From positions 22,849 to 86,848 of the forward strand of contig CAZDBS010000002.1 in assembly GCA_964503775.1 (NCBI GenBank): a DNA stretch of 64,000 nt, in the 5' to 3' direction. The notes beneath the pieces were generated by a model. That model had not been told where the DNA came from. It was given only the letters and a program-made list of their open reading frames with translations, and searched no databases. Shown here in pieces: positions 1-8,698 of this stretch; the first letter of the stretch is position 1, and every line of letters begins with the position of its first letter. The stretch is from CAZDBS01 sp964503775 (GTDB lineage: Bacteria > Patescibacteriota > Saccharimonadia > Saccharimonadales > CAZDBS01). Both the position numbers and the translations under genes were made by a program.

Positions 1-991
1 GCACCGCCTCAAAAATGAAAAGTTTGCTCATATCTCGATTTCGACCACCAAGCGCTATCATAAGTCCTATCTCTCGGGTGCGCTCTAGTAGCGAGATCGT
101 GAGTGTGTTAAACATACCCAAGACCGCTACGATCATACCAATCGCACCGAAACCCACCAGTGCAAAATTAAACAATTTGAAAATTTGATTAATCTGATCA
201 ATCGTGTCACTTGGAGAAGACGTTTCAAAACCAAGACTTTCGATCTGGCCGCGTAAGTCGGCGATATTCTCCGTCCGATCCGAGATAACTTTCATCTGAG
301 CGTAAATCGAAACTCCCACTTCTTCAAAGATACGACTTGGCACGAGAACCTCGCTACCTGCACCAGTGTCGATCACGCCGATTATCTTGAATGATTGTTC
401 GATAGATTGTTGCTTGGCGGTCGTGTTATTAAGTAATACGTACAGTGCGAGCGATTGATCGACTGCGCCTTTTGCATCTGCAAACCCAAGTGCACTCCGT
501 GCTGCATCGTTGATAACGATAGAGTCGGTGTCGTCAGCTTTCAATAATCGCCCGGATAAGACTGCAAATTCGCTTAGTGACTGGTAATCCTCGTTCAATC
601 CATAGACGACTGCGTCAATCTCGCTCCCCTTTTGCTTCATGCTTCCTGGGAAAGAAAATTGCAGACCTGCCTTTTCAATATGTGGGAGGTTCCTGATTCT
701 TTCAACACTGGCAGTATCGAGCTTAATAATCTTGGAATTGGGTGTCGAAATATCGACTGATTTGACCGAGCGACTTCCTACTACTTCCTTAGTTACTAGA
801 TTCTGCAACCCAATTCCAAATGACAACAGGAAAAATATCGCACCAATCCCGATGATGACACCGAATAGAGTTAAGAATGTTCGTAATTTCTTGCTTGATA
901 GATTCCGCCAGGCAATGTGGACAATAATATGCAGCGGTACTGATGAATACTTCTGTGGTGGTGGATTCGTGTCTTTAGGTTCGGATGTCAT
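1..991 (-). CDS. FtsX/MacB-like ABC transporter permease, partial (C-terminus beyond window)
   Basis: The translated 330 residues start MTSEPKDTN at 991 and stay open to base 1. A first membrane segment at about residues 30-50 (TLFGVIIGIGAIFFLLSFGI) is followed by an extracytoplasmic domain of about 200 residues. A second segment (FALVGFGAIGMIVAVLGMFN) then leads into the LLERTREIGLMIALGGRN motif typical of FtsX domains. This is the MacB/LolE layout (TM1, periplasmic-core domain, FtsX with three TMs). Roughly the last 70-90 residues of a usual ~400-residue protein are missing at the window edge. The start overlaps the stop of the ATPase gene by 17 bp, so the two are co-translated and form one transporter. 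Such transporters move lipids, lipoproteins or peptides, or act mechanically on the envelope; the substrate here is unknown. Confidence 0.88.
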   Translation of the reverse strand, partial: MTSEPKDTNPPPQKYSSVPLHIIVHIAWRNLSSKKLRTFLTLFGVIIGIGAIFFLLSFGIGLQNLVTKEVVGSRSVKSVDISTPNSKIIKLDTASVERIRNLPHIEKAGLQFSFPGSMKQKGSEIDAVVYGLNEDYQSLSEFAVLSGRLLKADDTDSIVINDAARSALGFADAKGAVDQSLALYVLLNNTTAKQQSIEQSFKIIGVIDTGAGSEVLVPSRIFEEVGVSIYAQMKVISDRTENIADLRGQIESLGFETSSPSDTIDQINQIFKLFNFALVGFGAIGMIVAVLGMFNTLTISLLERTREIGLMIALGGRNRDMSKLFIFEAV

Positions 992-1784
992 GTTGTAGTT
1001 GTCCTTGTTTTATCTCCTTGTCGGCTTTGGAGGCTATCAATCCATTGATACGATTTCTCATCTCCTCAATCATGGTGTTGGTCGTAGTGCCAATTGATCC
1101 GCTGCTCATTTCCCGCACCTCCCCATCCTCAATATGCAGCAGACGATCGGCCAATGGTAGGTACTCCATGTTGTGAGTCACAAGAATAACTGTTCTTTTG
1201 AACTCAGACTGACAACTTTGGAGAAGCTGCATAATCATATCTCCGTTTTTACTATCCAGACTTCCCGTAGGTTCATCGGCTATCACAAACAATGGATCGT
1301 TTACAAGCGCCCGAGCCATAGCTACACGCTGTTGCTCACCACCAGAGAGTAATATCGGCATCTTTTTTGCATACTGAGTCATATTTACTCGTTCCAGGGC
1401 AATCTGTGCAATTTTTGCGGCTTTTGTACGAGAGTATCCCATGAAATACAAAGGCATTGATACGTTCTCGATAACATTGAGGCTTTTAACCCAGTAGTTT
1501 GTCTGGTAAACGATACCGATACGACTAGCGCGAAAATGTGCAAGTTCATCTGGTTTAAGAGAGTACAGCTCCCTGTCCTCAAACAACACCTTGCCGCCGG
1601 TTGGTTTCTGTAAACCAGTGAGAACATTGAGAAGTGTTGATTTACCACTACCAGACGGACCATAGATAATATTGAAGCTATTTTCGGTGATCTCGAAGTT
1701 GGCCCGCTTCAGTGGTGTAATTACTTCATCGCCAACTTTAAAGTCTTGCTGTATATCGGTGGCTTGGATGAGAACGCTAGCCAT
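975..1784 (-). CDS. MacB/LolD-type ABC transporter ATP-binding protein
   Basis: This 269-residue ATPase energises the FtsX-like permease encoded just downstream. Visible motifs are Walker A GPSGSGKST (42-50), Q-loop Q94, signature LSGGEQQR (146-153), Walker B FVIADE ending at E171, the EPTGSLD D-loop, and switch His H204. The PTGSLD and QQRVAMARAL wording is characteristic of the MacB/LolD/FtsE subfamily. A C-terminal tail of about 45 residues beyond the core is charged and may contact the partner. The gene starts 3 bp after the stop of the giant surface-protein gene, so it is probably co-transcribed and may serve that protein's release or folding (inference). Confidence 0.93.
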   Translation of the reverse strand: MASVLIQATDIQQDFKVGDEVITPLKRANFEITENSFNIIYGPSGSGKSTLLNVLTGLQKPTGGKVLFEDRELYSLKPDELAHFRASRIGIVYQTNYWVKSLNVIENVSMPLYFMGYSRTKAAKIAQIALERVNMTQYAKKMPILLSGGEQQRVAMARALVNDPLFVIADEPTGSLDSKNGDMIMQLLQSCQSEFKRTVILVTHNMEYLPLADRLLHIEDGEVREMSSGSIGTTTNTMIEEMRNRINGLIASKADKEIKQGQLQHDIRT

Positions 1785-1787
1785 ATA

Positions 1788-4700
1788 CTAAAACCCAAAT
1801 ACCTTTCTAAGCGTATCCAATACAATAGTCAGCACACTGTCAGAAGCCCTACCGATGATTGCTGGTTGCACTTCCCCGGTTCCGGCGTTGCCCGAACGGT
1901 CTCTAGATACAGGCAAGACACTGTATACCTTGGAGGTAGGCAAGTCTGAGACAATGACCACATGCTCGGTACTTAAACTAGTATCTTCGGCTGTCTTACT
2001 ACTAAATGATTTAGCGCCTGAGCCCTCGGCATAAGTGACTTGACTGGAAGCGGGTTCATCAGTATGCCACGATACCACAACCTGACCACGTGCTTCAGCG
2101 CCAACTCCACGAATTGATGGCTCAACTGAGATATTGCTGATTTTTGGCGGGCGGGTGTCTAGGGCTGTTCTAAATGATTGTTGATCCGAAACCGCCAGAT
2201 TACCAGCTTCATCTCTAGATTGAGCTATGAGTGTATACTGGCTGTCGTCTTGCAAATCCCGGATAACGATCTCGTGTTTGGTCACGAGATCCGATATTTG
2301 GGAGTCAACCGTCCTCCCACCGACGATACCGTAACTCGCCATTGTGTTTGAGGGTACGTTCGTTTCCCAGCTCACCATTTGTGTACTAGTGGGCTCGCCC
2401 GAAACCGGCTGGAACCGTAGGTTAGTTATCCGAGGACGCGGTGGTGTCGTGAAAGATGCCACATTCCCCTCATAACTATTTCCTTCTCCATCCAGGCTTA
2501 CAAGCTTGTAGAAGTACTTGACTCCATCATCGAGCCCCGTAAGCTCAACGCTATAGGTTGACTCGCTGAAGGAAGTATTGACTGATTCAATACCTCCATA
2601 AGCCTCAGATTTTCCGAAATAAACCGACACCTTGCTAGCGTCTTTGGAGGTGAATTGTATGGTTGCCGATGTCAGGCCAACTCGTATGGCCGAAACTTCC
2701 TTAAGAGTTGGGGCTGGTGCAGTGGTAAATACATATTCTTGACTCGTCCCCGTGTTACCATCTTCATCCGTCCACTTACATACGAAATAGTAGGTAGTAC
2801 CAGCAGCAAGATTATCAAGATTTATCTGATGTGCACTTACTTGATCAGAGTTCCCTATCTCGCTGGCACTGTACTCGCCACTTTTTGTACCAATCGCGAT
2901 CTTAGAATCACTGTTTCGATCCGTACTCCAAGATATACTGACCTTGCGAGTCGTTATATCGCTCACTACCGGCTCGGCGACGAGCGTAGCTGGTGAGGTG
3001 AACTTACCGGTTGGTAGCGCGTCCACAACTGTACTGTCTGCACCACAGTTGTTTGTACTATCGCAGGCTCTTACGCGGTAATAATACGTCTGCTGAGTCA
3101 ATCCAGCATCGATGTATGTTGTACTAGAGCTACTGCCTACAAAACTAAAAGTTGAGTTGTCTATAGAGCGGTAGACTTTGTAGCTAGCAATACCGGCTCC
3201 AACGCTACTAGGTGGATCCCACGTCAATGCCAATCGCCAGTTACTTGTAGCCTTAATCGATACATCCACGATATCGGCGTTGCGAGGTATACCCGGCGCA
3301 GTGGTATTGGCGGTGAAGTCTGCCTGCACATAATTGGAGTAATTGATATTCCCCGATTCGTCCTTGGCGACGACATATACTGTATTGATGCCCGGTTGAG
3401 TTGCGTATGCACCTGAACCCAAACTAGTCGTTCCGGAATTTGTGAATATACATGTACTTTCAGACGGCAGCGCATTAAACGTATAACAATAGGTCAGACT
3501 ATTCTCGTTGCCTACAAAAGTGCTTGGCGCAAACCACGAGAACGAAAATGCATTTGTCGTGTTTGATGATGGGCTTGGTGTAAGTCCCTGCGGTGCGCTT
3601 GGAGCCGAGGACGTGTTCACCTTCAAAGCCGCGGTTGTATAGCTAGTCGTGACATTACCAGCCTGATCCCAAGTCCTTACATAAACCGTATTTACACCTT
3701 CTATAATATTCGCAAAATCGGGACTGTTCTGAGTTGTATAACTTCCGTCATTAGTCAGAAGATCTCCACTATCACCAGTCCCGGTATGGCTGTCACCATA
3801 CCACGTCGTAGCGCCAATACGATACTGCAATCCAGCAAGCCCAGAATTAGCGTCACTTGGTGAGCCCGCCCCAACGCTCGGCCACGTTAGTGTAGTCGTC
3901 TTGGTGTTGATATATCCTGCTGGAACAGTAATGTATCCAGGATTACCTGGCGCTGTGTTGTCAAATCTAAAGTGGAACTGTGTTGAACCGGTAGTAATAT
4001 TGCCAGCTTTGTCGATGGTCTTGATAGTCAAGTAATACGGAGAATTACTGGTCGACAATGCTGTGGCGATATATCCAGCCGTGGAAGTATCGATGCTTGC
4101 TGATCCGATAATAAACTGACAGTGATTGTCCGTCGTAACCGGAGAGGTTCCGAGTATCCCCTTGGTAGTGACTGGATCGGCAGTATTGTCTGTTCCAAGA
4201 TATAAGCAGTAGCCCATAATTCCTGATTCTGCATCAGTTCCAGCATCCCAGCTGAAGTACGGCGAACTACCGTTCGTCCACGCGTTTTGCGACAATGACG
4301 AGCCACCCGCTGCTTTAAGCGCCGTTATATTAGCCGCATTTGTGGCTGGTGCAGTGGTGTCGGAAGTGGCCGCCAAAGTAACACTATTGAGCGCAACTTG
4401 CTGATTACCATTACCAGTCAGGACCGCCTGCCACTTAATACCGTTGAACCCCACAGGTAACGTAGAAATATTTGTATCGATATCGGCAGCCGTACTAACT
4501 TCAGAAATTGATGATGAAGTCGACCATGAATCACCGTCCCAATACTCCCATGTCGTCCCACTATCAATCGACAGACGGTACATGACCGTCCCTCCAGCTG
4601 GCACCTCGTCGGCCGTGAAGTTGTCCCAACTCCACACACCACTCGTGCGTACAGCGGAGTTTAGTGTTATCGACTGCGGTGAAATGGTGTAGGGTTTTGT

Positions 4701-7700
4701 CGTAAACCCTGGACGGACAGATGAGCTAATTCGTAGTTCATCGAGGGATCCTGTGAAATAGCCCTGTCCGATCCCAGCTTCGCTTGATCCGAATGTTGAG
4801 CCAATGAGTAATGACTGGGCGGTATCCGGAATAGTTAGTGATGCACCAACTTGGGAGTCAACCACTCCATCGATGTAGAGCTTCATGGTCGATCCGTCGT
4901 ATGTCGCCGCTATGTGATGCCAGGCGGTGTCCTGCCCGACTGTTGCGGATTGCAGAAAGCCGTTGTTACCGTATGACCAGATCTGCGCATCGCTATTCGC
5001 AGTGTTACCCAGGCCGGCATAGAGTTTGCCTTTGTAGACACTAAAGCTCTGGACTGTCTCAATAATGTTTGCTGCCCATCCAGAATTTATCCCCCCACCT
5101 CCAATCTTACTCCAGTTGCCGCTATTGAACTCCCAGACCTCACCATCGCCAATGCTGTTGCCAAGACCAGCGTAGAGTTTGCCATTATAGACCACTAGGG
5201 TCTTCGTCTGTTCGTACTGCCCATCAGTCCAGCCATTGTTCAATCCATCTCCGCCGATTTGTGTCCAGGTTGTGCCGTTGTATTTCCACACCTCAGCATC
5301 AGCTGTGCTGTTGCCTAGTCCAGCGTAGAGTTCGCCGTTATACGGCATGAGCGACTCAACTTGTTCGTATACAGTATTCCAACTACTGTTGACACCATCC
5401 CCGCCGACTTTGTTCCAAACACTGCCGTTCCAGCTCCAAACTTCAGCGTCATTAGCCGATGCTCCCAGGCCGGCATACAGGTTGCCGCCATAAACAGCCA
5501 TTGATGCAACTCGTTCGAAACTCGTAGTCCAACCGTTATTAAGACTATCGCCGCCGATCTTAAGCCATGTCGAACCATCCCATCGCCATACCTCGGCGTC
5601 GTTAGCAGAATTACCGATACCGGCATACAGGTTGCCGCCATAGGTTGCAAGTGAGCTAACCTCTTCGAAGTTCGTAGTCCAACCGTTATTAAGACTATCG
5701 CCGCCGATCTTAAGCCATGTCGAACCATCCCATCGCCATACCTCGGCGTCGTTAGCTGTTGTCCCAAGTCCTACGTACAGATTACCACCATAGCTAACCA
5801 TGCTCAGGACGTTTTCGTAGGTCTTCGCTGCCCAGCTGCCATTGATCCCTTGTCCACCTACAATTTGCCAGGTTGACCCGTCAAAACGCCAGACCATCGC
5901 GTTACCGGCCACCGTATTACCCGTGCCCGCATACAGGTACCCACCTGATACGGTCATCACCTCGACACTTTGAAGATTGTAGAACCCCCAGCTATTGTTG
6001 ACATAGCCGCCACCAATGAGCGTCCAGGTCGTACCGTTAAACGACCAGACCTCCGAGTTATTTCCAGTGGCCTGCAACCCAGCATAGAGAGTGCTATTGG
6101 CGTAAAGAAGCGACTGGACAACAGTATGCGTGTTTGCAAAACCACTGTTCACCCCGTCTCCGCCGATCTTAGCCCAGGCCGAACCGTTCCATCTATATAC
6201 TTCGTTATCGCCAGCCGATGCTCCCAGGCCGGCATAGAGATTTGTTCCGTCATCCGCGAAGCTATAGACCCCCTCATATGACGATGCATCCCATGACGAG
6301 TTGACGGTGTCGCCACCAATCTTAGCCCAGGTACTACCGTTATACATCCAAACCTCAGCATCCCCAGCCGTTGTCCCCAGACCAACGTAAAGATTTGAAC
6401 CAAAATACCTGAGGCTGATTCCGGTCTCATAGGTTGATGACGCCCAGCTAGAATTCAATGTGTCGCCTCCAATTTGTGTCCAGGTTGTGCCATTCAGTCT
6501 CCAAATATCAGCATCACCAGCTGTGCTACCCATCGCCACATACACATTGGTTCCGTCGTTTGACATCCCGTAGATTGCTTCGTAACCAGTTGTAAAGGCA
6601 TTGTAAGGGGCGCCAATTCCGAATCCTCCTACCCACGTCCAGGCTGAGCCATTCCATCGGTAAACCCGAGCATCATTGGCGCTCAGCCCAAGGCCCACGT
6701 ATAGATTGCCTCCCATGACCGTCATAGAATCCACCTCTTCGTAGGTATTTACGGCCCATCCGGAGTTAATGCCATCTCCGCCGATTTTGGTCCACGACGC
6801 ACAACCTGTAGATGTGTCGCAGCTCCACACCTCAGCATCGCCAGCCGTACTTCCTAGTCCGGCATACAAAATGTTGCCACTGTAGTTAAGCGTGGTAACG
6901 TTCTCGAATGTCAGATCGGCCCAGCTGCTGTTTTTACCGTCCCCGCCTACTTGTGACCACGTAGACCCATCCCATTTCCATACTTCGGCATCACCGACCG
7001 CATTGCCCAAACCAACATAAAGATTACTGCCGATGTATTGTTGGGCATTAACTGCCAACTTGCCATTCAGATCCCAGCTGCCATTGATGTCATTGCCGGC
7101 CCGCTGTGTCCAAGTAGTCGCAGTGGAATTGGCTAGTTCGTAGGTAATTTTGCCAGTTTCCTGATCGTAATACATCTTGAATGCACCCTTATCCACCACG
7201 CCTTGTTTCTGGCTATGCGAAGTACTGCTGAATGTGCTGGAAAATTTTGTCCAAGCTTCGATAGTGTTGTTCTGAGATAACGACAAAGACCCACTATCTG
7301 GCGCCGAGAAGTTCTGGCTAGTACCATTAAGTGTTGCGGCGTTGTTCAGATTTCCGGCAATCCAAGTCGGGGCGCTAGCTGTGGTTGCGTTGTTGGTGTT
7401 GGGGGAGCTATCTTCAAGAGATGTTCCAGAGCTATGATCAAAATGGTATAGCGCTGAGGTGTTAGCATCGCTGGTGTAATTCTGCGCTTTTAGGCGAATA
7501 CTCGAGCCAGATGCTTCAAGTCCGCTATCAAGCGTGTAGGGATCTGTATCAGAAAAATCCCATACGTCACTGAGATCAGACAGTGCTCTGACGGCTCCGT
7601 ATGAATTCAGGACCACTATGAATACGCCCAAGATGTATAGAGCAAGAACGGAGTAATGAACATGGGGGTGCTTATCCCAAGCATGCCATCGATCGTACCA

Positions 7701-7871
7701 ACGCCACTTCGACAACAAGTACTGATGCGGCCGCTTAGCGGCATGGTGATGGACCAATCCAGCGCTTCTAAGAACAGCTAGGTGAGATTTTTTTAGAACC
7801 AAAGACATAGCACGCCCCAACAGCGCTACTATACTTCGACATCTTGATCTTACTCGAGAGATGACCCTCAC
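1788..7871 (-). CDS. Giant membrane-anchored surface protein: split LamG domain with 14 internal propeller-like repeats, then fibronectin-type III-like domains
   Basis: The protein has 2,027 residues from the GTG at 7871. ATG at 7808 (residue 22) is an alternative start with a GGGG box 6 nt upstream. A basic/aromatic N-terminus precedes one membrane anchor at about 73-90, so the bulk is extracellular. Residues ~130-250 resemble the first half of a LamG/concanavalin-like jelly roll. Fourteen ~50-residue repeats follow (about 255-960), each with an LYAGLG-like strand, a DAEVW-like strand and a GGDGxNxxW turn. The second LamG half comes next (AWHHIAATYDG, LYIDGV, GSLDELRIS; ~975-1050). The rest (~1050-2000) is Ig/FN3-like modules such as SYKVYRS...YYYRV and TTYYF. 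No enzyme motif is seen. Binding or adhesion to another surface is the likely role (inference). Confidence 0.85.
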   Translation of the reverse strand: MRVISRVRSRCRSIVALLGRAMSLVLKKSHLAVLRSAGLVHHHAAKRPHQYLLSKWRWYDRWHAWDKHPHVHYSVLALYILGVFIVVLNSYGAVRALSDLSDVWDFSDTDPYTLDSGLEASGSSIRLKAQNYTSDANTSALYHFDHSSGTSLEDSSPNTNNATTASAPTWIAGNLNNAATLNGTSQNFSAPDSGSLSLSQNNTIEAWTKFSSTFSSTSHSQKQGVVDKGAFKMYYDQETGKITYELANSTATTWTQRAGNDINGSWDLNGKLAVNAQQYIGSNLYVGLGNAVGDAEVWKWDGSTWSQVGGDGKNSSWADLTFENVTTLNYSGNILYAGLGSTAGDAEVWSCDTSTGCASWTKIGGDGINSGWAVNTYEEVDSMTVMGGNLYVGLGLSANDARVYRWNGSAWTWVGGFGIGAPYNAFTTGYEAIYGMSNDGTNVYVAMGSTAGDADIWRLNGTTWTQIGGDTLNSSWASSTYETGISLRYFGSNLYVGLGTTAGDAEVWMYNGSTWAKIGGDTVNSSWDASSYEGVYSFADDGTNLYAGLGASAGDNEVYRWNGSAWAKIGGDGVNSGFANTHTVVQSLLYANSTLYAGLQATGNNSEVWSFNGTTWTLIGGGYVNNSWGFYNLQSVEVMTVSGGYLYAGTGNTVAGNAMVWRFDGSTWQIVGGQGINGSWAAKTYENVLSMVSYGGNLYVGLGTTANDAEVWRWDGSTWLKIGGDSLNNGWTTNFEEVSSLATYGGNLYAGIGNSANDAEVWRWDGSTWLKIGGDSLNNGWTTSFERVASMAVYGGNLYAGLGASANDAEVWSWNGSVWNKVGGDGVNSSWNTVYEQVESLMPYNGELYAGLGNSTADAEVWKYNGTTWTQIGGDGLNNGWTDGQYEQTKTLVVYNGKLYAGLGNSIGDGEVWEFNSGNWSKIGGGGINSGWAANIIETVQSFSVYKGKLYAGLGNTANSDAQIWSYGNNGFLQSATVGQDTAWHHIAATYDGSTMKLYIDGVVDSQVGASLTIPDTAQSLLIGSTFGSSEAGIGQGYFTGSLDELRISSSVRPGFTTKPYTISPQSITLNSAVRTSGVWSWDNFTADEVPAGGTVMYRLSIDSGTTWEYWDGDSWSTSSSISEVSTAADIDTNISTLPVGFNGIKWQAVLTGNGNQQVALNSVTLAATSDTTAPATNAANITALKAAGGSSLSQNAWTNGSSPYFSWDAGTDAESGIMGYCLYLGTDNTADPVTTKGILGTSPVTTDNHCQFIIGSASIDTSTAGYIATALSTSNSPYYLTIKTIDKAGNITTGSTQFHFRFDNTAPGNPGYITVPAGYINTKTTTLTWPSVGAGSPSDANSGLAGLQYRIGATTWYGDSHTGTGDSGDLLTNDGSYTTQNSPDFANIIEGVNTVYVRTWDQAGNVTTSYTTAALKVNTSSAPSAPQGLTPSPSSNTTNAFSFSWFAPSTFVGNENSLTYCYTFNALPSESTCIFTNSGTTSLGSGAYATQPGINTVYVVAKDESGNINYSNYVQADFTANTTAPGIPRNADIVDVSIKATSNWRLALTWDPPSSVGAGIASYKVYRSIDNSTFSFVGSSSSTTYIDAGLTQQTYYYRVRACDSTNNCGADSTVVDALPTGKFTSPATLVAEPVVSDITTRKVSISWSTDRNSDSKIAIGTKSGEYSASEIGNSDQVSAHQINLDNLAAGTTYYFVCKWTDEDGNTGTSQEYVFTTAPAPTLKEVSAIRVGLTSATIQFTSKDASKVSVYFGKSEAYGGIESVNTSFSESTYSVELTGLDDGVKYFYKLVSLDGEGNSYEGNVASFTTPPRPRITNLRFQPVSGEPTSTQMVSWETNVPSNTMASYGIVGGRTVDSQISDLVTKHEIVIRDLQDDSQYTLIAQSRDEAGNLAVSDQQSFRTALDTRPPKISNISVEPSIRGVGAEARGQVVVSWHTDEPASSQVTYAEGSGAKSFSSKTAEDTSLSTEHVVIVSDLPTSKVYSVLPVSRDRSGNAGTGEVQPAIIGRASDSVLTIVLDTLRKVFGF
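5522..5756. repeat. Perfect 85-bp direct repeat within the propeller-repeat coding region
   Basis: Bases 5522-5606 and 5672-5756 are identical over 85 bp and are offset by 150 bp, exactly 50 codons or one protein repeat. The other repeats in the gene have diverged much further at DNA level. This pair therefore reflects a recent unit duplication or gene conversion. Confidence 0.93.
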
Positions 7872-7921
7872 GAAATATAACCCCGTAATTCTCGATTCTA
7901 GTGACCGCCTATAACATAACC

Positions 7922-7930
7922 ATCATACCA
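7922..7930 (-). promoter_or_regulatory. Extended -10 promoter of the giant surface-protein gene
   Basis: On the minus strand the sequence reads TGG then TATGAT (5/6 match to TATAAT), an extended -10. Transcription would begin near 7915, giving a leader of about 44 nt to the GTG at 7871. No convincing -35 is seen, as is usual for extended -10 promoters. Confidence 0.5.
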
Positions 7931-7989
7931 TATTTTAAGATGTAAATGGCTGTTTCTCAACACGAGCACATCACAAGTAGCCCATGCCA

Positions 7990-8003
7990 GTGACCTATGT
8001 CAC
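7990..8003. promoter_or_regulatory. Crp/Fnr-type operator at -41.5 of the stress operon
   Basis: GTGAC-CTAT-GTCAC is a perfect 5+5 inverted repeat inside a longer 7+7 repeat (7988-8005). Its centre (7996.5) lies 41.5 bp upstream of the start predicted from the -10 at 8026-8031. That is the canonical class II activator position for Crp/Fnr-family proteins. A matching site with the same geometry occurs at 22641-22654. Confidence 0.6.
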
Positions 8004-8031
8004 TGACAAATTTACAAAGTTCACCAATAAT
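8003..8031 (+). promoter_or_regulatory. Sigma70-like promoter of the Hsp20 stress operon
   Basis: The -35 CTGACA (8003-8008, 5/6) is separated by 17 bp from the -10 AATAAT (8026-8031, 5/6), with a start near 8038. The operator at 7990-8003 abuts the -35. The predicted leader carries a strong GAGGAGGT ribosome site at 8043-8050. Confidence 0.6.
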
Positions 8032-8054
8032 CGAGGTGGTAAGAGGAGGTAGAC

Positions 8055-8156
8055 ATGGAACAAAGCATCACACAAACACTTGGTAGGCAATACATAATGA
8101 GTGGAGGTGTTTATGAGGAGGTTTCATGTTCACGTAAAACCAACACCGGTGGATAA
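8055..8156 (+). CDS. Possible leader peptide / small protein, 33 residues
   Basis: The ATG at 8055 follows GAGGAGGT by 4 nt, the best ribosome site in this region, and is the first ORF after the predicted start at 8038. The 33-residue product starts MEQSITQTLG and has no recognisable domain. It overlaps the next small ORF by 44 bp in another frame, so only one may be a functional protein. It could be a translated leader that couples initiation to the downstream frame. Confidence 0.3.
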   Translation: MEQSITQTLGRQYIMSGGVYEEVSCSRKTNTGG

Positions 8157-8280
8157 ACTCAAGTTAGATGATTTTTACTACGAGGTGACCCATGATTGGG
8201 AACACAAGGCTGAGGCGCTAAGAGCGCGTCGCTGGCGAGCGCTGAGACGAGCTGAAAGGGGGCGTTATGCAACTCGTTAG
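8113..8280 (+). CDS. Small basic hypothetical protein (55 residues) opening the stress operon
   Basis: The ATG at 8113 has a GGAGG 5 nt upstream (8103-8107). The product is MRRFHVHVKP... with an acidic/aromatic middle (KLDDFYYEVTHDWEHK) and a strongly basic helical C-terminus (ALRARRWRALRRAERG). No family is recognised. Its last 14 bp overlap the Hsp20 start in another frame, implying translational coupling. The Arg-rich helix could bind nucleic acid or ribosomes (speculative). Confidence 0.45.
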   Translation: MRRFHVHVKPTPVDKLKLDDFYYEVTHDWEHKAEALRARRWRALRRAERGRYATR

Positions 8281-8680
8281 ATTTGATCCATTTCGTGATA
8301 TCGAGAAGAATTTTGAGAAATTATGGGGCCGCGGGTGGGCGAGCCTGCCGACTTTCTCCGAAACAGCCGTCATGGACATGTATGAAGAAGACGGCAAGTT
8401 GGTCGCGGAGTTGACGCTACCAAACTTTAGCAAAGACGAAGTCAAGGTAAGCTCAGATAAAGATGCGTTGGAGATATCTGCTGAGCACAAAGAAAAAGAG
8501 GAGACGAAAGGCAAACGACGCTACTACTTTCGTGAAAGTAGTGACCAATTCTTACGTCGAGTGACTTTGCCAGAGGGAGTTGATGCAGACAAGGCGGTAG
8601 CGAGCTTCAAAAATAGCATCTTGAAGATTACTATGCCGATCAAAGCGTCCGAAAAAGCTAAGACAGTCCGGGTCACCTAA
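8267..8680 (+). CDS. Hsp20 / alpha-crystallin-family small heat shock protein
   Basis: This 137-residue ATP-independent holdase binds unfolding proteins in the cytoplasm. The N-terminus VRFDPFRDIEKNFEKLWG is typical of bacterial class A small Hsps. The alpha-crystallin domain spans about 33-127, with DMYEEDGKLVAELTLPNFSKDE, an RYYFRESSDQFLRRVTLPEGVD segment and the conserved A-x-x-x-N-x-x-L motif (ASFKNSILKITMP). The tail is short and lacks a clear IxI motif. AAAGGGGGCG lies just upstream. It is in the middle of an eight-gene run with very small gaps or overlaps, apparently driven by the promoter at 8003-8031. Confidence 0.95.
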   Translation: MQLVRFDPFRDIEKNFEKLWGRGWASLPTFSETAVMDMYEEDGKLVAELTLPNFSKDEVKVSSDKDALEISAEHKEKEETKGKRRYYFRESSDQFLRRVTLPEGVDADKAVASFKNSILKITMPIKASEKAKTVRVT

Positions 8681-8698
8681 AGCGAAAGGGGGCGTGCT

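Noticed and set aside
1385..6430. Many long open frames antisense to the giant surface protein and ABC ATPase
   Set aside because: They have low-complexity or Arg/Trp/Ser-rich composition, no ribosome sites, and mirror the repetitive sense gene.
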